A DNA stretch of 64,000 nt, taken from contig NC_088787.1 in the NCBI RefSeq assembly GCF_949628265.1, positions 23,054,501 to 23,118,500 on the forward strand, given 5' to 3'. The stretch is from Cloeon dipterum. Lineage: Eukaryota; Arthropoda; Insecta; Ephemeroptera; Baetidae. The position numbers were made by a program, and so were the translations under genes. The notes below the pieces were generated by a model, which saw nothing but the letters and a program-made list of their open reading frames with translations, was not told the origin of the DNA and did no database searches. Shown here one piece after another: positions 1 to 12,819 of the stretch. The number at the start of each line of letters is the position of its first letter. The first letter of the stretch is position 1.

Positions 1-2316
1 GAGCTGAAAAAACACGATTTCCCCCTCAAAAGCTATCCGAATTTGCATAAACAGGAATAATACAACCTTGAAGTCAATTTCAACATTAACTAGCAAAAAT
101 AAAATGTTACAGTTGTTGGTCTTCCAAAGGCATTTAACGATTTGAATCTAGCACACTTTCTGCAAAAAAATATTGTCAGCAGAATGAGGTTACTGGAAAT
201 TTAACTCCTGTCAGCTCAGCAGACTACCTTTCCCAGCTCACTATTTCCTAAGCAGAGCGGGGCCGCTCTGCCATGTGAGATGACCACTGCAAATGTATTC
301 ACAAGCGCTAAAGTTGCGGAAATGAAATCGAACGCTGCAGCAACTAACAAAACTGCGGGCATTGCATTGTTTGGTGACAAGAGCTATTGTAGCATTTTGG
401 GGCTTTGTCTCGCCGCCGCCTTCTCCAATATACGCACGCGGCCACTTGAGATTCAGAACACACAGCTCCGAAATAAAAGATCAAGAGCCAAGTGCGTCGC
501 TCGCACAAAACGTGAAATATATTTGTTTCCATAAATACACGCGCCACTTTTGAAGGGAATAAGGAGACGATTTGAGTTGAGTCCTCTTTTTTGACCAGGA
601 GCTGTGGGCACGTGGAGTCCTGCCCCAAAGAAATATGAATCTACGAAACTGGTTACTCGATTTCAACCTTTCGCGCCATGGTTAATTTGATTTTTGGCGT
701 AGGCCTCAATTAAGCACAGCTGCTTGGATAGCGACTGATGACGCATTACTTGATTTAAGGAACGTCTCTCCTTTCCTATGTTTGACATAAGAGGCTTTTT
801 GTTAGTGGCATTGTTAACAAGATAAACTACTTGTTTTGCACATTGATAAATCGCGAGCAAATTTTGTGAAATAAACACGTTAGATTGTCAAGGTTTTGAT
901 TCTCGCATAAAATTCTCAAAACAAGCAATCACAACAAATTTTATGAACTAGCGATATGATACAGACCGGCTCAAAGAGGCGTTAGGAACCATAACAAATT
1001 TCACTGGCGAGCATAAGTAGACTCTTATACTTCAACCAAATAAATCAAACAAGTTAATCTCTAAATTTGGTCTAATTTGACGTTTTAGTGCGTCGGTTCT
1101 CTTATGAAACCTGAGCTGTACAGGAACCATTTCATATAGCTGAGCTGCTGCTCCCCGACGCTTAGCTTGATACCAGGCCCATCTCCAGAGGCGACTAAGA
1201 AGTGGAGCTCTTTTGAGTCGCTGAGGTTGCTGAATCATTTAGCTATGGACTGAGCCTGCTGCTGTTCATCCTAATCGTAGGTGTGTAGCTAATTATAGAG
1301 CTCCTCCTATAGATAAAGAAAGAAAGAAAGAATAATGAGGGGAAGTGTTTTAGCTTGTGTCCAGAACAGAGTAATTTTCACTAAAGAAGTAGGATCTATC
1401 AGATAATCTGACGATTAGCATGACCTGTAACATTAAACGCTATTTATGTAACGATATGCGTTGGTTCACAATTCGTTTTGGTGTCCAAGAACTGAATTAA
1501 ACTCGTGCTTATTTTCCAATTAGAGTGCACCGCTAATATTAATGTTACCATTGCGGCTCTGAAGAAACGTTTGCAAGCAAACTTAGGGGACGAAACTTTT
1601 CGCGACTGATGAATTTTTCAAGATATTTACAAGAAGTTTTTTAATTTGCAAACCGGTGGTGGCAGCGCTTGCAAATGCAAGTTGTAGAGAGCGAGAAATT
1701 TGAGCAAAGTGAAAGTGCGCGACTGTAGAAAGATGAGGAAATAAAGTGTATAAGGGTCGTCAAGGAGCACGAACGCAATTATTATTCTAGCAGGGGCAAA
1801 GCAAATATTAGACCTGCTCTAATTAATGAGTTGCGTCCTCGTTGGCTGCGCGTTTGACCTGAAGAAAAGCATAGAATTTCAGAAAAGCTATTGCAAGTAT
1901 GTTGAAATTGTTCCTGGAAATGTAAAAATAGCGTCGAGAAACGTCATCAGATCTGATCTGCGCCTCTTGAGAATAATTGGAGGATATGTTGAGAATCTGC
2001 GGCGACTCGAAGTTGTCGTGATCTCTCTAATTATATCTTGGTGGCGTTTTTAATTTGCGATTTCTCGAGTGGCAGAGCGCGCACAACTACCATGATACAC
2101 TGCACGAAAGCAGGTCCTCTTTCTGTGTGTGCGCGCCTCGTGTATAAGTTCAGTGCTTAACACGCTCTACAAAGTATTACGCCCGAGAGGTGATTCAAGA
2201 GGCAGCCCCCATAATGATATCCTGTTTTGTTATTAACTCGAGGGCATCCTTCTCTGTATTCTTATTTCATTTTAATGAGCTCGCGCGCCTCTCTCGCCTT
2301 TATTGCTACCAAATCC
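1..2316. other. Non-coding spacer, no gene recognised
   Basis: Open frames here are short, lack recognisable motifs and are not linked by convincing splice sites. The stretch is AT-rich with a few GC-richer patches. A short GAAA-type repeat lies near 1316-1332. It could be intergenic or a large intron or regulatory region of a gene outside the window; the sequence alone does not decide. Confidence 0.5.
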
Positions 2317-2325
2317 TTCTCTCTT

Positions 2326-2372
<47 letters not shown>
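2317..2372. repeat. (CT)n microsatellite
   Basis: About 55 bp of nearly pure CT dinucleotides, with a few CTTT interruptions at the left end. On the minus strand this is a GA tract, the kind of sequence GAGA-factor proteins bind in insects. No other function is visible. Confidence 0.95.
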
Positions 2373-2375
<3 letters not shown>

Positions 2376-5300
2376 CTTTTGAATTCGAATGATGCTCACC
2401 GTGTAATTGCTCGCGGATGAAAAACTTTGTTTTGTCCTGGCTTTCGTTCGTCACCAAGAGTGTGGATATGTGCATATGCCTTTCGTTGCTGTGTTTTACA
2501 AAGCTGAACACAAAGAATCATAAATACATACAAGCTAATACGCTTGCTCAAACCTTTTGTCACTCTCTCATGGTCGGCTTCATGCTAAAAAATTTGCTAC
2601 CAAATATTGTCAAAACAATTCGCATTTGGTTTTAACGAGCCAAATATTGCTACCGCAGCGTTATCCTCTGAATGATTTATTTTTGCCATTTCGCGTGCAC
2701 TAGAAATTCTTTGAGTTGAAATCCATTCGTCAAAATAAATTTGAAGACATATTCTAGTATTTTGTGCACTCTAAAGTGTACTGTAGGCCGTTGCTTTCTT
2801 TAACAGATATCTGGGTCATTATTTTAACTCTACGCTCTTTGAGGAGACTTGCATACATGTTTATTGTGAAATATACCTTCACGATCCAACCTCTCAATTG
2901 TGTATCATCTAGGCAATCAAATAAATATTTTGTACTCTCGGTGGAGCTCTCAAAACTCTGCATAAACCCGTTAAAACTAAGCTTTGTCCGTAACTCTCAA
3001 TCAATTCCTTAACACTTGTTCACAGACAGCTTTCAAAAACATAATTTAGATTGAAATCTCAATGCGCGGCATAAAACAACACCTTTTTAAATGGAAATAC
3101 AGATAAGTGTCTTGGCTGTGTAAAGCTAATGTGCAAAGCATAAAATCAAAGAAAAATAATGGTGCTTTTATGTCCGTCGGTCGGGTGTGCAAAAACGCTG
3201 GGATACATTCATTCACGATTCATATCAGGCTTGAGAGAGCCAGTAAAACTCGGGCGGTCGCATTTTACTCTTTACAGCCGACAACGTGCAAATGCAAACA
3301 GCCGCATTTCATTAAGTGCATCCAGCGGCAGGAGATGCATTCGAAAGTGCATATGCATATATATTCGCTCTCGGTTTTACGGCGCAGACACTCGCGAGAT
3401 AGAATTCCGCGGCTGATCTCTAGCTCGGCTGGAAATTGAAACTGTCGGTGTTTCAGGGGCGTGTTTTATTGCCGTCGCCAACGACGACTCGCTCTCGCCA
3501 TTCATTTCATATAAAAGTCAAATATAACAGGACTATAAGTGACAATGCAGCTGGGTTATTTACTGGTGTGTATATGTGTGAGAGAGAGCGAGCTGGTTTG
3601 TATTCATGCGACATCACTCGGCGGAAGACGAGAAGAAGAAGAAGCCACCCTTCACTTTGTTTGCTTAGCCCTGCGAGCGGGTTGCATACTAACAAAGCCT
3701 ACGTGCCATCGATACTGGCACCACCGCCGCCGCTCCTCTCGTTCGCAGCCAAATTTTAATACATTTTGTCGTCGCCGCGCCCGCCGCCGCTTGATCTTTT
3801 CCGCGCTTCTTCCTCCCTTAAGTCGCCAACTTCTCTCAACTGCGTAAACACCGTCAACTTCTGCTTTGAGTTTTTTTTCGTTCGCAAACTTGAAAAAAGA
3901 AACTCTTTTAAGTCAAAACCTCTCCCTTATCCTTTCACGAAGACCTAGCCACTGTCTTAATAAAAATCATTTTCCTATCCAAACCAAATTTTCTACTTGA
4001 CTGCCTATAATTATACCGTTTAGAAAGAACCAAATTCAAATTAAATTAATTTGAACCCTATTCCATGAGTTTAAATTTATAATCCGCTCCTCAATCGCGT
4101 GAACGTTATTGTTTTGAAATTAAATTAATTTGATATTAATGTAAATTAGTCAATAATTGGCATTCCAAACCTACTTAAAGTGCGCGCTCTTAATCAATAC
4201 AAATTAAAAATTACCAGCATAAAATATGGATATAGAAACATAAAAGTAAACCTTTTGAACTGAAAAAGTCGTTAGACTTTAAATTTAAACATTTCCGTTG
4301 GTTCGCTCAAGGTTTGCTGTTATTTCAATTGTACAAAGCACAAAGAAGTACCATCGTCTCTTTAATTCTATGTCCCTGAATGATGTTTGAGAGAAATCGA
4401 AATAAAAAATTTAAATTTTTTAAATTAGCAATAACAGAAAACGAATTACGTCAAACTCTTGGATTTTCGTTTCAATTACATTTTGAATAAACAGAAGCCC
4501 AAAACTGCACGCGTTGGGACTATAGTTTTAATTCTTAATTACCTCTCTATTTATTAGCCTACTAATGTTCGATGGATTGGAGCATAAACATTTGCTTTCA
4601 AGAGCCACAAACCTTGAATTTCAATATATTTATAATGAGAAAATCCAGCACTCAACAAATTAGAAAAAATCAAACATAAGTAATCATAACTGATCGTGTA
4701 ATACATGCATCACTGAAATTTACCTCATCAATAAGTAAATTCATAATTCCTCGAAATGATCTTTTTGCACAATTTTTTCGAATTTTCACTCTTGACATGT
4801 AAAAGTAAATATGACCTTAAACTACCAACAAGGAATATTCTCGTCAATGTTTTTTGAAATAAGTTCCTGCCAACTTACACTCTCCGCCAGCTTCTTTAAG
4901 AAGAAGAATCACATCGTAAAAGTATGGTGGCGAAAACATTTTGGGGTTGCAAAATGTGAAATTTATCTATAGTTAAAATAACTCGTATTTGTAAGCAAAG
5001 GTTGAGCTTGCTGTTTTTCTGGCTGATGTCCTATCTCCCGACCGGAAGGAACAATTCTGTGTGTGCGCACCGGAAAATATCAATATATGATGGAGGAGAC
5101 AAAAAATAATATAATACTCGAGTCCCGAAAACTTTAGATGGCTGGCTGCAACGGAAAAAAGCGGTGACAATGCCCGAGTTCTGTATATATGCGACGAGGA
5201 AATGTACAATCGCGAAACTTTTGCTGCCTCCGCGCGCCCTGGCTGAAATGAGGAAAAGCGGCCGCCGTGCAAACTATATATAGAATGAAAAAGTTGGCTT

Positions 5301-7590
5301 TGCGCTACTCGCATTATCGCTTCAGAATTTACATTCTATAATGCAGTCTATATCTCTGCTCTTCAGCCCGTACAGATCAACTTTTATTTGATGGATTCTC
5401 TGCTTCGAAAAGAAGTTGGTAATTGGAAAATTTACCCAACAACAAGCCAGTAACAAACGAGAGCAATGTTCCATTTACCTCAATTTGCGAACAACGAGAG
5501 TGTAATTTTGTTCTGGGGTACACGTATAACAGAAAAAAATGGAAACTCATTGAAAAAGGACACTCAATCATATATGAAAAATATATATTTACATGCAAAT
5601 TGTTCTTATGCGTTCTGTCAGTGTAATTCTATCTAAATCTTATTAAATTCACTTAGGCGTTTAAATTGAACATAACATTCGTTAAATCCCACCATGTTTT
5701 TTCGCAGTTTCACGTACCATCTACCACCTAAAATGATTTTGTAATTATATCTATTGAAACGTAAACTGCACATTAATTATGTAATTTAAGTTGGAAATAT
5801 CAGCAATACTGCATTAGAAGAGTGAAAGTGTCTGATATTGACGTCAACCGCATACTATGATTGTCAAAATTTGGTATCTGAGCATACATCTGACTCAAAC
5901 GATTCTAACTTTCAACGCTTCTCACAAATCACATTGTAAATATGAGTATCCTGCTAGTTTATTTCCTCACAAATTCTCAAATGGTCGACAAACTCGCATA
6001 ATTAATTCACTGGAAGCAATCACAAAAGCCAAAATTTCGGTGGCATCAGGGTGGTATTATGTTGTGTTTGAGTTAATTTTGAAGTTGTGGCGTTGTTATC
6101 AGAGGTGCAACTTTGTGACAAACGCTTTTCCACCCTCTCTCTCATTTGCATAAAAATGTTGCTCTCGCACCGTTTTTCAAGGAGCTTGGCTTTTCCATTC
6201 CAAATAAGCACGGTGAAGAAGGAAACTCGCTCGACATTCAAGTTGTGGTCGACTTGCGCCTCGAAACTTCTTCGTTTGAAAAGAAACTTTTGTGTCGTAC
6301 ATACACATTCGCCCGGCTTGTACATATTTTTATTTGTACGTATACAGCAACACGTGAAAGCAGGGTGGCTCATTACTGCAGCATTCACCAAACAAATTGC
6401 TCGGCTATTCACGCATTTGCGCACAATAAAAACACCAATTTTAAATTCAAATTGTACCCATTAGCATATTTTGTATCCAAGCAAACTACTCCTCGCTCAT
6501 TCTGTGCTGGCAATTTTCGTAATTACCATGAGAAGCGTTATGAGCACCTAAGAAAAGCAATTCCAAGCGTAATTTCCTTTACCTGCTTGGAAATAATTAC
6601 TGAATTATTATGTTTTAAACCATTTTTTTTAAATAACATGAAATGTCATGTATTTCCTTTTAAAATTAGAACTCGCAATCACTCAACCTATTAAATTGAA
6701 CAACAACCGAGCTAGTATTTTAAAAGGTTTGCGGCACAACGTGTATTGCACGGTTTTCCGCGCAACACGCGGTGAAAGTTGTCCTGTTCGCAGAGTGAAC
6801 ATGGAAAATTAAACAAAAATCGGGCTTAGCACGTTCATCTTCGCGTTTGGCACCTATCACATTTTGACATTTACCATCGGTTTCAAAATGAAAAAAAATC
6901 AGTGCCATTTTATTTCATAAATTGTAAGTCGTCTGTTTCAAAATTGTTCAGCCAAGCATTTTGTTTAGAATTTAGAATTTACTATGGTAGAGATAAAATC
7001 AAAATAAAATTATTACCACCAGTAAAACTGTTTGTCGGCACTTTAACAAGTTAATTTTAATGTAAACTACCAAGTAAAACGCGATACTAAATCAGCAGCG
7101 CCGTATAAATTCGGTGGAAAATGTGGGCCTGAATTTGCAAGGCCCTAGCTGATTTGTGTGCGCTCGCGAGTCTGGACGCAAAATATCGCAGGGCATTAAG
7201 TGCGTGCGCGCCGAGAGTTTTATGGCTAGCGGAGAGCAGAGCAGAGAGTGCGAATTTTTGCCGCAGCGGACCCGGTTGTACTCCCGCGACGCCAATCTGG
7301 ACATTTGCATTGAAATTTTATTAGGCAGCCGAGCACCATTAGGTTTACAACGCATTTGAAAATTAGTCTGCGCGCAGGCTGAACGAAAGCTCTCCCGAGT
7401 CTCGTGCGTCGTTTGCATTTCTATATCTACGCCAAGAAAGCTATCTGCTAATCCCGTCGCGAACGGATTTGGTGTTTGTTTGTACCTGGCTTTGTGCGTC
7501 CACCTGTATTTGCATACGCAAAATGACGTGTGAGTGGGACGAGTGCAAAAAGCGTGGAGGCTGTCCGGCACAATTCAGGCCATGACTGAC
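2373..7590. other. Non-coding spacer, no gene recognised
   Basis: About 5.2 kb without a supportable coding region. Short open frames on both strands have no family signature. The interval alternates AT-rich stretches (for example 3960-4960) with GC-richer patches (3400-3850, 5000-5300, 7100-7600). A short GAGAGAGCGAG patch near 3583 is compatible with GAGA-factor binding. I see no RNA gene in it. Confidence 0.5.
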
Positions 7591-7636
7591 GGGGGTTTAA
7601 ATGCCAAGTGTAAGGATAGCATTTAAACGCACCCCC
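7591..7636. repeat. Short hairpin with GC clamp
   Basis: A perfect 10 bp inverted repeat (GTTTAAATGC at 7595-7604 and its complement at 7619-7628) encloses a 14 nt loop. It is extended by a GGGG/CCCC clamp after a 3 nt bulge. A C-rich run follows immediately. The role is unknown; it is too short for an ordinary miRNA precursor. Confidence 0.6.
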
Positions 7637-10600
7637 TCCCCCCCGCTATCAGCATTGCATCTCGTGTAAAAATAGATACATGCTTTCTATTTTTAAGCTA
7701 GGCTCAAAATGTTGTTTTACTTTTAATGGAGAGTAATAAATTTGTGTGTGAATATAAATAACACTGCCAGGGTACATTTAAAGTTTCAATATTTTCATAT
7801 TCGTTATGCAGAGGAAAAGTTAATTATTTTTGCGGATTTGTTAAAAATTCGGCGGACACTTACATAATTGTTCTCTGGCAAGACGCTTTGAATTTTTCAA
7901 ACCTCCCAAATTTTCGTCACTTTTTTCCTGTGGTTATGAGGTGCCTCGCACCGAGACTCAGATACTCTAGTCAATTTCCACCAATATCTCGCGCGAGATA
8001 CTAAACGTAACTTTTCCCAGGATAAAATATGAACTTCTTACTTTTGGAAAACGTTTTTACGTGGGCCTAGTTCCGATTTAATCCGAATTATTTGCAGCAA
8101 CTAATTAATCGTAACTTTCATCCATTGGACTGGTCCTAAATCCCATAGTCCATCCATAACGCGATTTAAACTAGAATTGCTCGTACTCGAAGCCTTGAAA
8201 TAAATTTGAACTTATAACAAATGGGATACGAAAGCTTTCTTATGCACTCGCAAACAGTATTAATATCTGAAGCCAAAGCAAATATAGGGATGGAAGTTAT
8301 CCAAAATGCGGTCACTGGTGGTTGTATAGTCCTTAAAACCCAAACGCTTTCAGCCATTCACGTTTCGGCACCGCTAAGATTATTATTTGCACTGCGGTTG
8401 GTGTGGGAATATAAAGTGCTCTGCGTCGAATGGACGAACGTAGAACTCATTATCGTGGGTGCCGACTGTGATGGGGGCCGACGGGCGGTCACTTTGCCTT
8501 GACTATCATTCTCACTGTTTGCCTCTTGGCAGGCGTTAATTTGCATCGGCCTGCACCCCTGCCTGAACTACCGCTTACTGATCACTTAACCTCTTGGATA
8601 CGCATGAAATAGTTCAAAGCATTTGGTTTATCTTGGATTGCTCACATTTTAAAATGCTGATTTACCTTGTTATTATCTCGTTGGTCAGACCAATACTGAT
8701 TGTGAGTCTTGACGTTCTGTGCCTTTTCTGGCAGTGCAATACCTATTCTTTTGTGGGTCTCACAAGTCATGGCCGGGTTCCATCAATAAAATTGTTCAAT
8801 CTCACGTTTTAAATGTAATTGGATGTGATCGTTGGTCGTTTTTTCTTTTATTTTATTGACGCGAGTGATAGTCCAATTTTTGAAGCGATTCAACACTTAA
8901 AATTCTAGCGAGAAGCGGAATTTGGAAAAAAAACCTCTTCAGACTAATTCACGCGGCTGCGTACAGAATAAGAAACGGAACGTGTTCAACGTGTATAAAA
9001 TCCATTCGCAAGTCGACTCGCACGTTGCTTGAAAGAAAAAAGGAGCGCGGTGCGGTGAGATATTTTTTGTGCAAACACCGCGCCAACTGACCTGCAGGGA
9101 TGGGAAGAATTTTCTCGCCCATTATTGATAAAAAGCGTGTAGAACACAAGCAGCGAACAAGGTTTGGCTCCAATCTATTTTGTGCCGCCAACACAACCCC
9201 GCAGCCATGTACTCGTAGTGGTAATTTTTATCTGTGCTGCTCTCGCATCCAACGAGCAGCACCAAAGACGAGAAAAAGAGAGAAGAGAAGCAAACTTCAC
9301 TAACGAACTCGATTCTTGTTGCATTTTCCGACCTTTCGGCTGACTTGGCCCTTTGGGAGACCAGGCAAGCAGTCATCCAACTAATATCTGCCATGTAGGC
9401 ATTTCAAAAATAAACATTTAATATATCACGATGAGCGTGTGCGCTCTCGTCATTCCTTTGCATTCATCCTTCCAGTATTGAGTATAGCCTCGCATTTTTT
9501 CTCTGCTGCTTTGGCCGCGCTTGATCAGCGTTGATTTGTTGTCGTAGATATGATATTCCTTAAACCATGACAGGAAAAGCTAAAGAACGGGTAATATTTA
9601 ATTTAAAAACATAAATTTTATAGACTAATACCATAATTTGTAGAAACTGCAATGAGTGGCTCAGAATTAGGGACCTCAGGGTAATAGTGCAGTATTACTA
9701 CTCTCTATTTCGACTCCGCACCTCATTAGCAGTGATAATTTTTTAGTAATTATGGCAATGGTGAGCGTTATTGAAATTGGTTTTCGTCGGTCAGATCAAA
9801 GATATGGCATCGAAATGCGTGCAGCCTTTAATTGTCATTTTGCTGTCTGTATCTGTATGAATGTTGCGAGTGTTTTTCCGATCCGATCTGCTTTATATTA
9901 ATTTTATTTAATGTAAATTAGACCACCATAGTTTCAAAAATTTTCCTCTTTACCACATTTTCATTTGGCCGTTTCAAAGCGCCGTGTACCCGGCCTGACG
10001 CCATACCTCCGCGTCGCATGAATCTTGTCACCATAGTGGTAATGAGGTATTTTATCTTTGTATGGAATATGAAAGCAACTTTGATTTAAATCTTAAAATT
10101 CATTCATTAATTTTTCCTTGTCGGATGGTCCCGGCTATCTCATGTCTTGTAATATATATATCATCCAGCGATTTGTTGTTATGTATATTCTTCTTTATTC
10201 TTTCTATGTCATATGTACATAAAATAATACAAAATAACAGTAATCAAATTAAGCAAGAAAAGATTAAGCGAACAGTGTGGGGTGTGTGAGAATGTTCACT
10301 ACAGCCACCTATTAACATCTCTAAATATGTGAAAATAGGAATGATCAAGATATCAATAACATTTAATTCTCAAAATAATCAATTTGGAACTGTTAACGCG
10401 TAGTATAGAAGCTCAATTGTCCGCCGTCGAAACGCCCTATCATTTAACCCTTTGCATTGGTGGTTTCGAGAAAGTTTTCTCCTTCTTGTCGGCACAAGAA
10501 TGCTTGTCTGCAGGTCATTGCAATTGCACAAACACAAGTCGCACGTGCAGCGAATGAAAAATGTGGTACGCGAAAGTGAAAAGATGCTGTCGCTGCTGCT

Positions 10601-11509
10601 GCGCGAAGAGACGCGGCTGCGGAAAGATACACAGACACTCGCGTGACTTGTTTCTTTCTGGCGACCCCGCTACACAAGAGCTAAAAGGTTTGGTGCATCT
10701 TAATTCGCAACCCACACGTGTAAAACTCGCCGCAGCGAAAGAATAAACAAACAGACAAAATCTATCTCTCGCTATTTCCCTTTGTGCCTGCCGCTGATGA
10801 TAAATTGCTGACGCGACTTTGCAGTTGTGTACTATGCTTACCCGCTCTCTCGCTGCATTTATTTATTATACACACGCCCTGCAAGCGCGGTATAAATTGA
10901 AAATAGTTTTAACTAGGGTAGAAAATCACCTGCAGTGCGCCCATTTAGACGCCATTGTCTTTCCACTCTGCTTGACTCACTCGCTCTCTCTGCGCTCAAA
11001 ACACAAAAGGCTGTAAGAATAATACACATTGGTAATGGTTGACTGCGGTAATGAATTAAAATGGAAATCTAGCAGATTTTCTTATTTACAAAAATACTGC
11101 AGCTCAGTTGCATCACTAACATTTTTGAAAATATTCAAAATAGCTTTAATGTTGATTGATGAAGTATTATAATAAGGCAATATGAGGGGAAATGCTGAAA
11201 AGTATTATTATATGAGAAATCGTTATTGAAGCTAATTGAGAAATGAAGGAATAGACAAACAAGTCACCTTCATGCTCGCAAATTCAAAAGGAAAAGCTAA
11301 GATTTTAAGTGATTTTGAAGTATCCAAACTAATAAATCTATTTAAATGTTATATATATCTGTTTCTTTATTCATGTACATTATTGTGTACAGATTGTGAG
11401 TGCAGTATTTTAAATCAAGCAAGATTTGCTTAACTTTTGTTCTTAAACGCATTTTGTTAATAGTATATAATAAGCAGGCACCGAATATCTGCATGCATAA
11501 TTGAACACT
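7637..11509. other. Non-coding spacer, no gene recognised
   Basis: About 3.9 kb with no supportable gene, RNA gene or repeat longer than a few copies. Small open frames on both strands resemble no family I know. Confidence 0.5.
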
Positions 11510-11690
11510 TTTCTGTGGCGATGTAGTGAATTTAGGTATCTACGAGCACTGCGAATCTGTTGTTTGGTTGCTGTGCTCAAGCTTGGCTTCAAAGTGTCCT
11601 GCACCGAGACAAATTATTAACGATAATCAACTCAACACGAGATGCATGGTTATTATCCCAAAATATATAAAGTTAAAAATGTTATGATGA
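11510..11690 (+). repeat. Left arm of a long inverted repeat
   Basis: This arm is the imperfect reverse complement of 12504-12720. The best-conserved core, about 11586-11678, differs from its partner by only scattered substitutions, small indels and one longer deletion. In one frame both arms encode the similar peptide stretch KCPxPRQIINDNQLN followed by RCMVIIPKYIK. This could be chance or a remnant of coding sequence. About 0.8 kb separates the arms, as expected of a foldback or non-autonomous mobile element, or of an inverted duplication. Confidence 0.75.
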
Positions 11691-11804
11691 AAAATATATA
11701 GGTATATTTAACCATTCAAAACAACTATAGATACGTCACCATGTGCCGATTTCTAGCTAATTTCATAGAGATCAGTTTTAATTTATGTTGAAATTATTCA
11801 TTCA

Positions 11805-11856
11805 AAGGGAACAGCTGTTTCGGCTACAAAAGCCTCATCAGCGGTACTCGCGCTAC
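11805..11856 (-). ncRNA. Hammerhead ribozyme-like core, possibly degenerate
   Basis: On the minus strand the invariant CUGAUGA (11841-11835) is followed by a 4 bp helix GGCU/AGCC with loop UUUGU, then the invariant GAAA (11821-11818). This matches the catalytic core with stem II. A tiny stem III can form from ACAGCUGU directly after the core. Stem I is the weak point: the bases after the expected cleavage site do not pair well with the GUACCG segment before the core. The motif may therefore be decayed, or its cleavage strand may lie elsewhere. Confidence 0.5.
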
Positions 11857-12079
11857 TCAAAATAAAAAAATTCAGGCGAAAATCATGTAAAAATTAAATC
11901 TGTATTACAGGGATAATATAATTTCAATTAAATAAAAAACTGTACTGGACATGGACAAACTGTCTGCGTGTCTGATACCGCGGCTCAGCGCGAAGTGTGT
12001 AAAATGATGCGTGACGAGAAGTCATCACAATTTTAAAAAAAAATGGCAAAAAGTGGTTAGTTTAGTGACTCGAATTGCT

Positions 12080-12350
12080 CAAATTGCTCAACGGTCTGGG
12101 AGGCGCACCGGCGCCGACTCGCTACTTACTGGTTTGCACCTTTCCAGCATGCGTGATTTGGCTTCACGGGACGAATGTCTAACGTTTCAATGTAGTCCTC
12201 GGTGCGGAGGCAAGTGGCCCTTGAGTGGGCTGGGTCCCTGTACGGCCTGGTGCGCCCATGTTATCCGTTCGCGGTGTTATTGGGACCCGGGTTTCAGCAT
12301 TCGTGCTAGTGCAGTGCGTGCCCTTCCCGGTCCTCGGACAGGGATAAAAA
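12080..12350. other. GC-rich block inside the inverted-repeat segment
   Basis: This block is clearly more GC-rich than its surroundings and is open in one plus-strand frame (about 12011-12400). The 129-residue translation resembles no family I know. It may be a retroelement fragment or captured sequence. There is not enough to call it a gene. Confidence 0.4.
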
Positions 12351-12503
12351 GAGCAAAAAAAACCTTAATATGCCAAACTTTTTGCTTCCTCTTCTCTTAA
12401 AAAATTTACACATTTTTCTAGAACTTTTCATTTTTGCTTTTTCTTTTGTGGGCAAGAAGTAGATATGCATTGGCAACACAATGATTTTATAGCAGATTTT
12501 CAA

Positions 12504-12720
12504 CCCTTGTTAAACTTATTATCACTTTTTTAACTTTTATATATTTTGGGATAATAACCATGCATCTCGAGTTGAGTTGATTATCGTTGATAATTTGTCT
12601 CGGTTCAGGACACTTTGAAGCCGGACACACACCAAGCTTGAGCATAGCAACCAAAGGTATACCTTTCAGTTGAATAACATAGATTTGCAGTGCGTAGACA
12701 CCAAAATTCACCACAGGAAA
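12504..12720 (-). repeat. Right arm of a long inverted repeat
   Basis: Reverse-complement partner of 11510-11690. It is slightly longer because of a few insertions, for example around 12612-12625 and 12655-12680. It is open on the minus strand (12714-12487), with a small peptide containing two Cys-Pro/Arg-Cys type positions shared with the left arm. No gene is called. Confidence 0.75.
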
Positions 12721-12741
12721 GAGTACATATAAAAGAGTGTA

Positions 12742-12747
12742 TGTGTG

Positions 12748-12815
<68 letters not shown>
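12742..12815. repeat. (TA)n microsatellite
   Basis: About 70 bp of TA dinucleotides, preceded by a short TG/TA mixed tract. It sits directly beside the right arm of the inverted repeat. Confidence 0.95.

Positions 12816-12819
<4 letters not shown>

Larger units (their letters stand above)
11510..12720. mobile_element. Candidate foldback or retroelement-derived segment
   Basis: Two inverted arms (11510-11690 and 12504-12720) flank about 0.8 kb. That interior holds a hammerhead-like core on the minus strand (11818-11841) and a markedly GC-rich block (about 12080-12350) in otherwise AT-rich DNA. A long TA microsatellite follows the right arm. No transposase, reverse transcriptase or endonuclease is recognisable. 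Known biology: hammerhead motifs occur in Penelope-like retroelements and retrozymes of animals. Assigning this segment to such a family is inference. Confidence 0.4.

Noticed and set aside
2272-2511. Arg-Glu repeat protein frame
   Set aside because: It is only the translation of the CT/GA microsatellite. The same holds for the frames at 40687-40953.
6020-6694. Overlapping frames of 125-182 residues on both strands
   Set aside because: Mutually overlapping frames with no recognisable motif, in AT-rich non-coding DNA.
7092-7571. 159-residue minus-strand frame
   Set aside because: Composition is patternless, there is no domain or splice support, and it is probably a chance frame in a GC-richer patch.
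12011-12400. 129-residue plus-strand frame in the GC-rich block
   Set aside because: No family resemblance, no clear start context, and it lies inside the inverted-repeat segment. Reported only as a GC-rich block.
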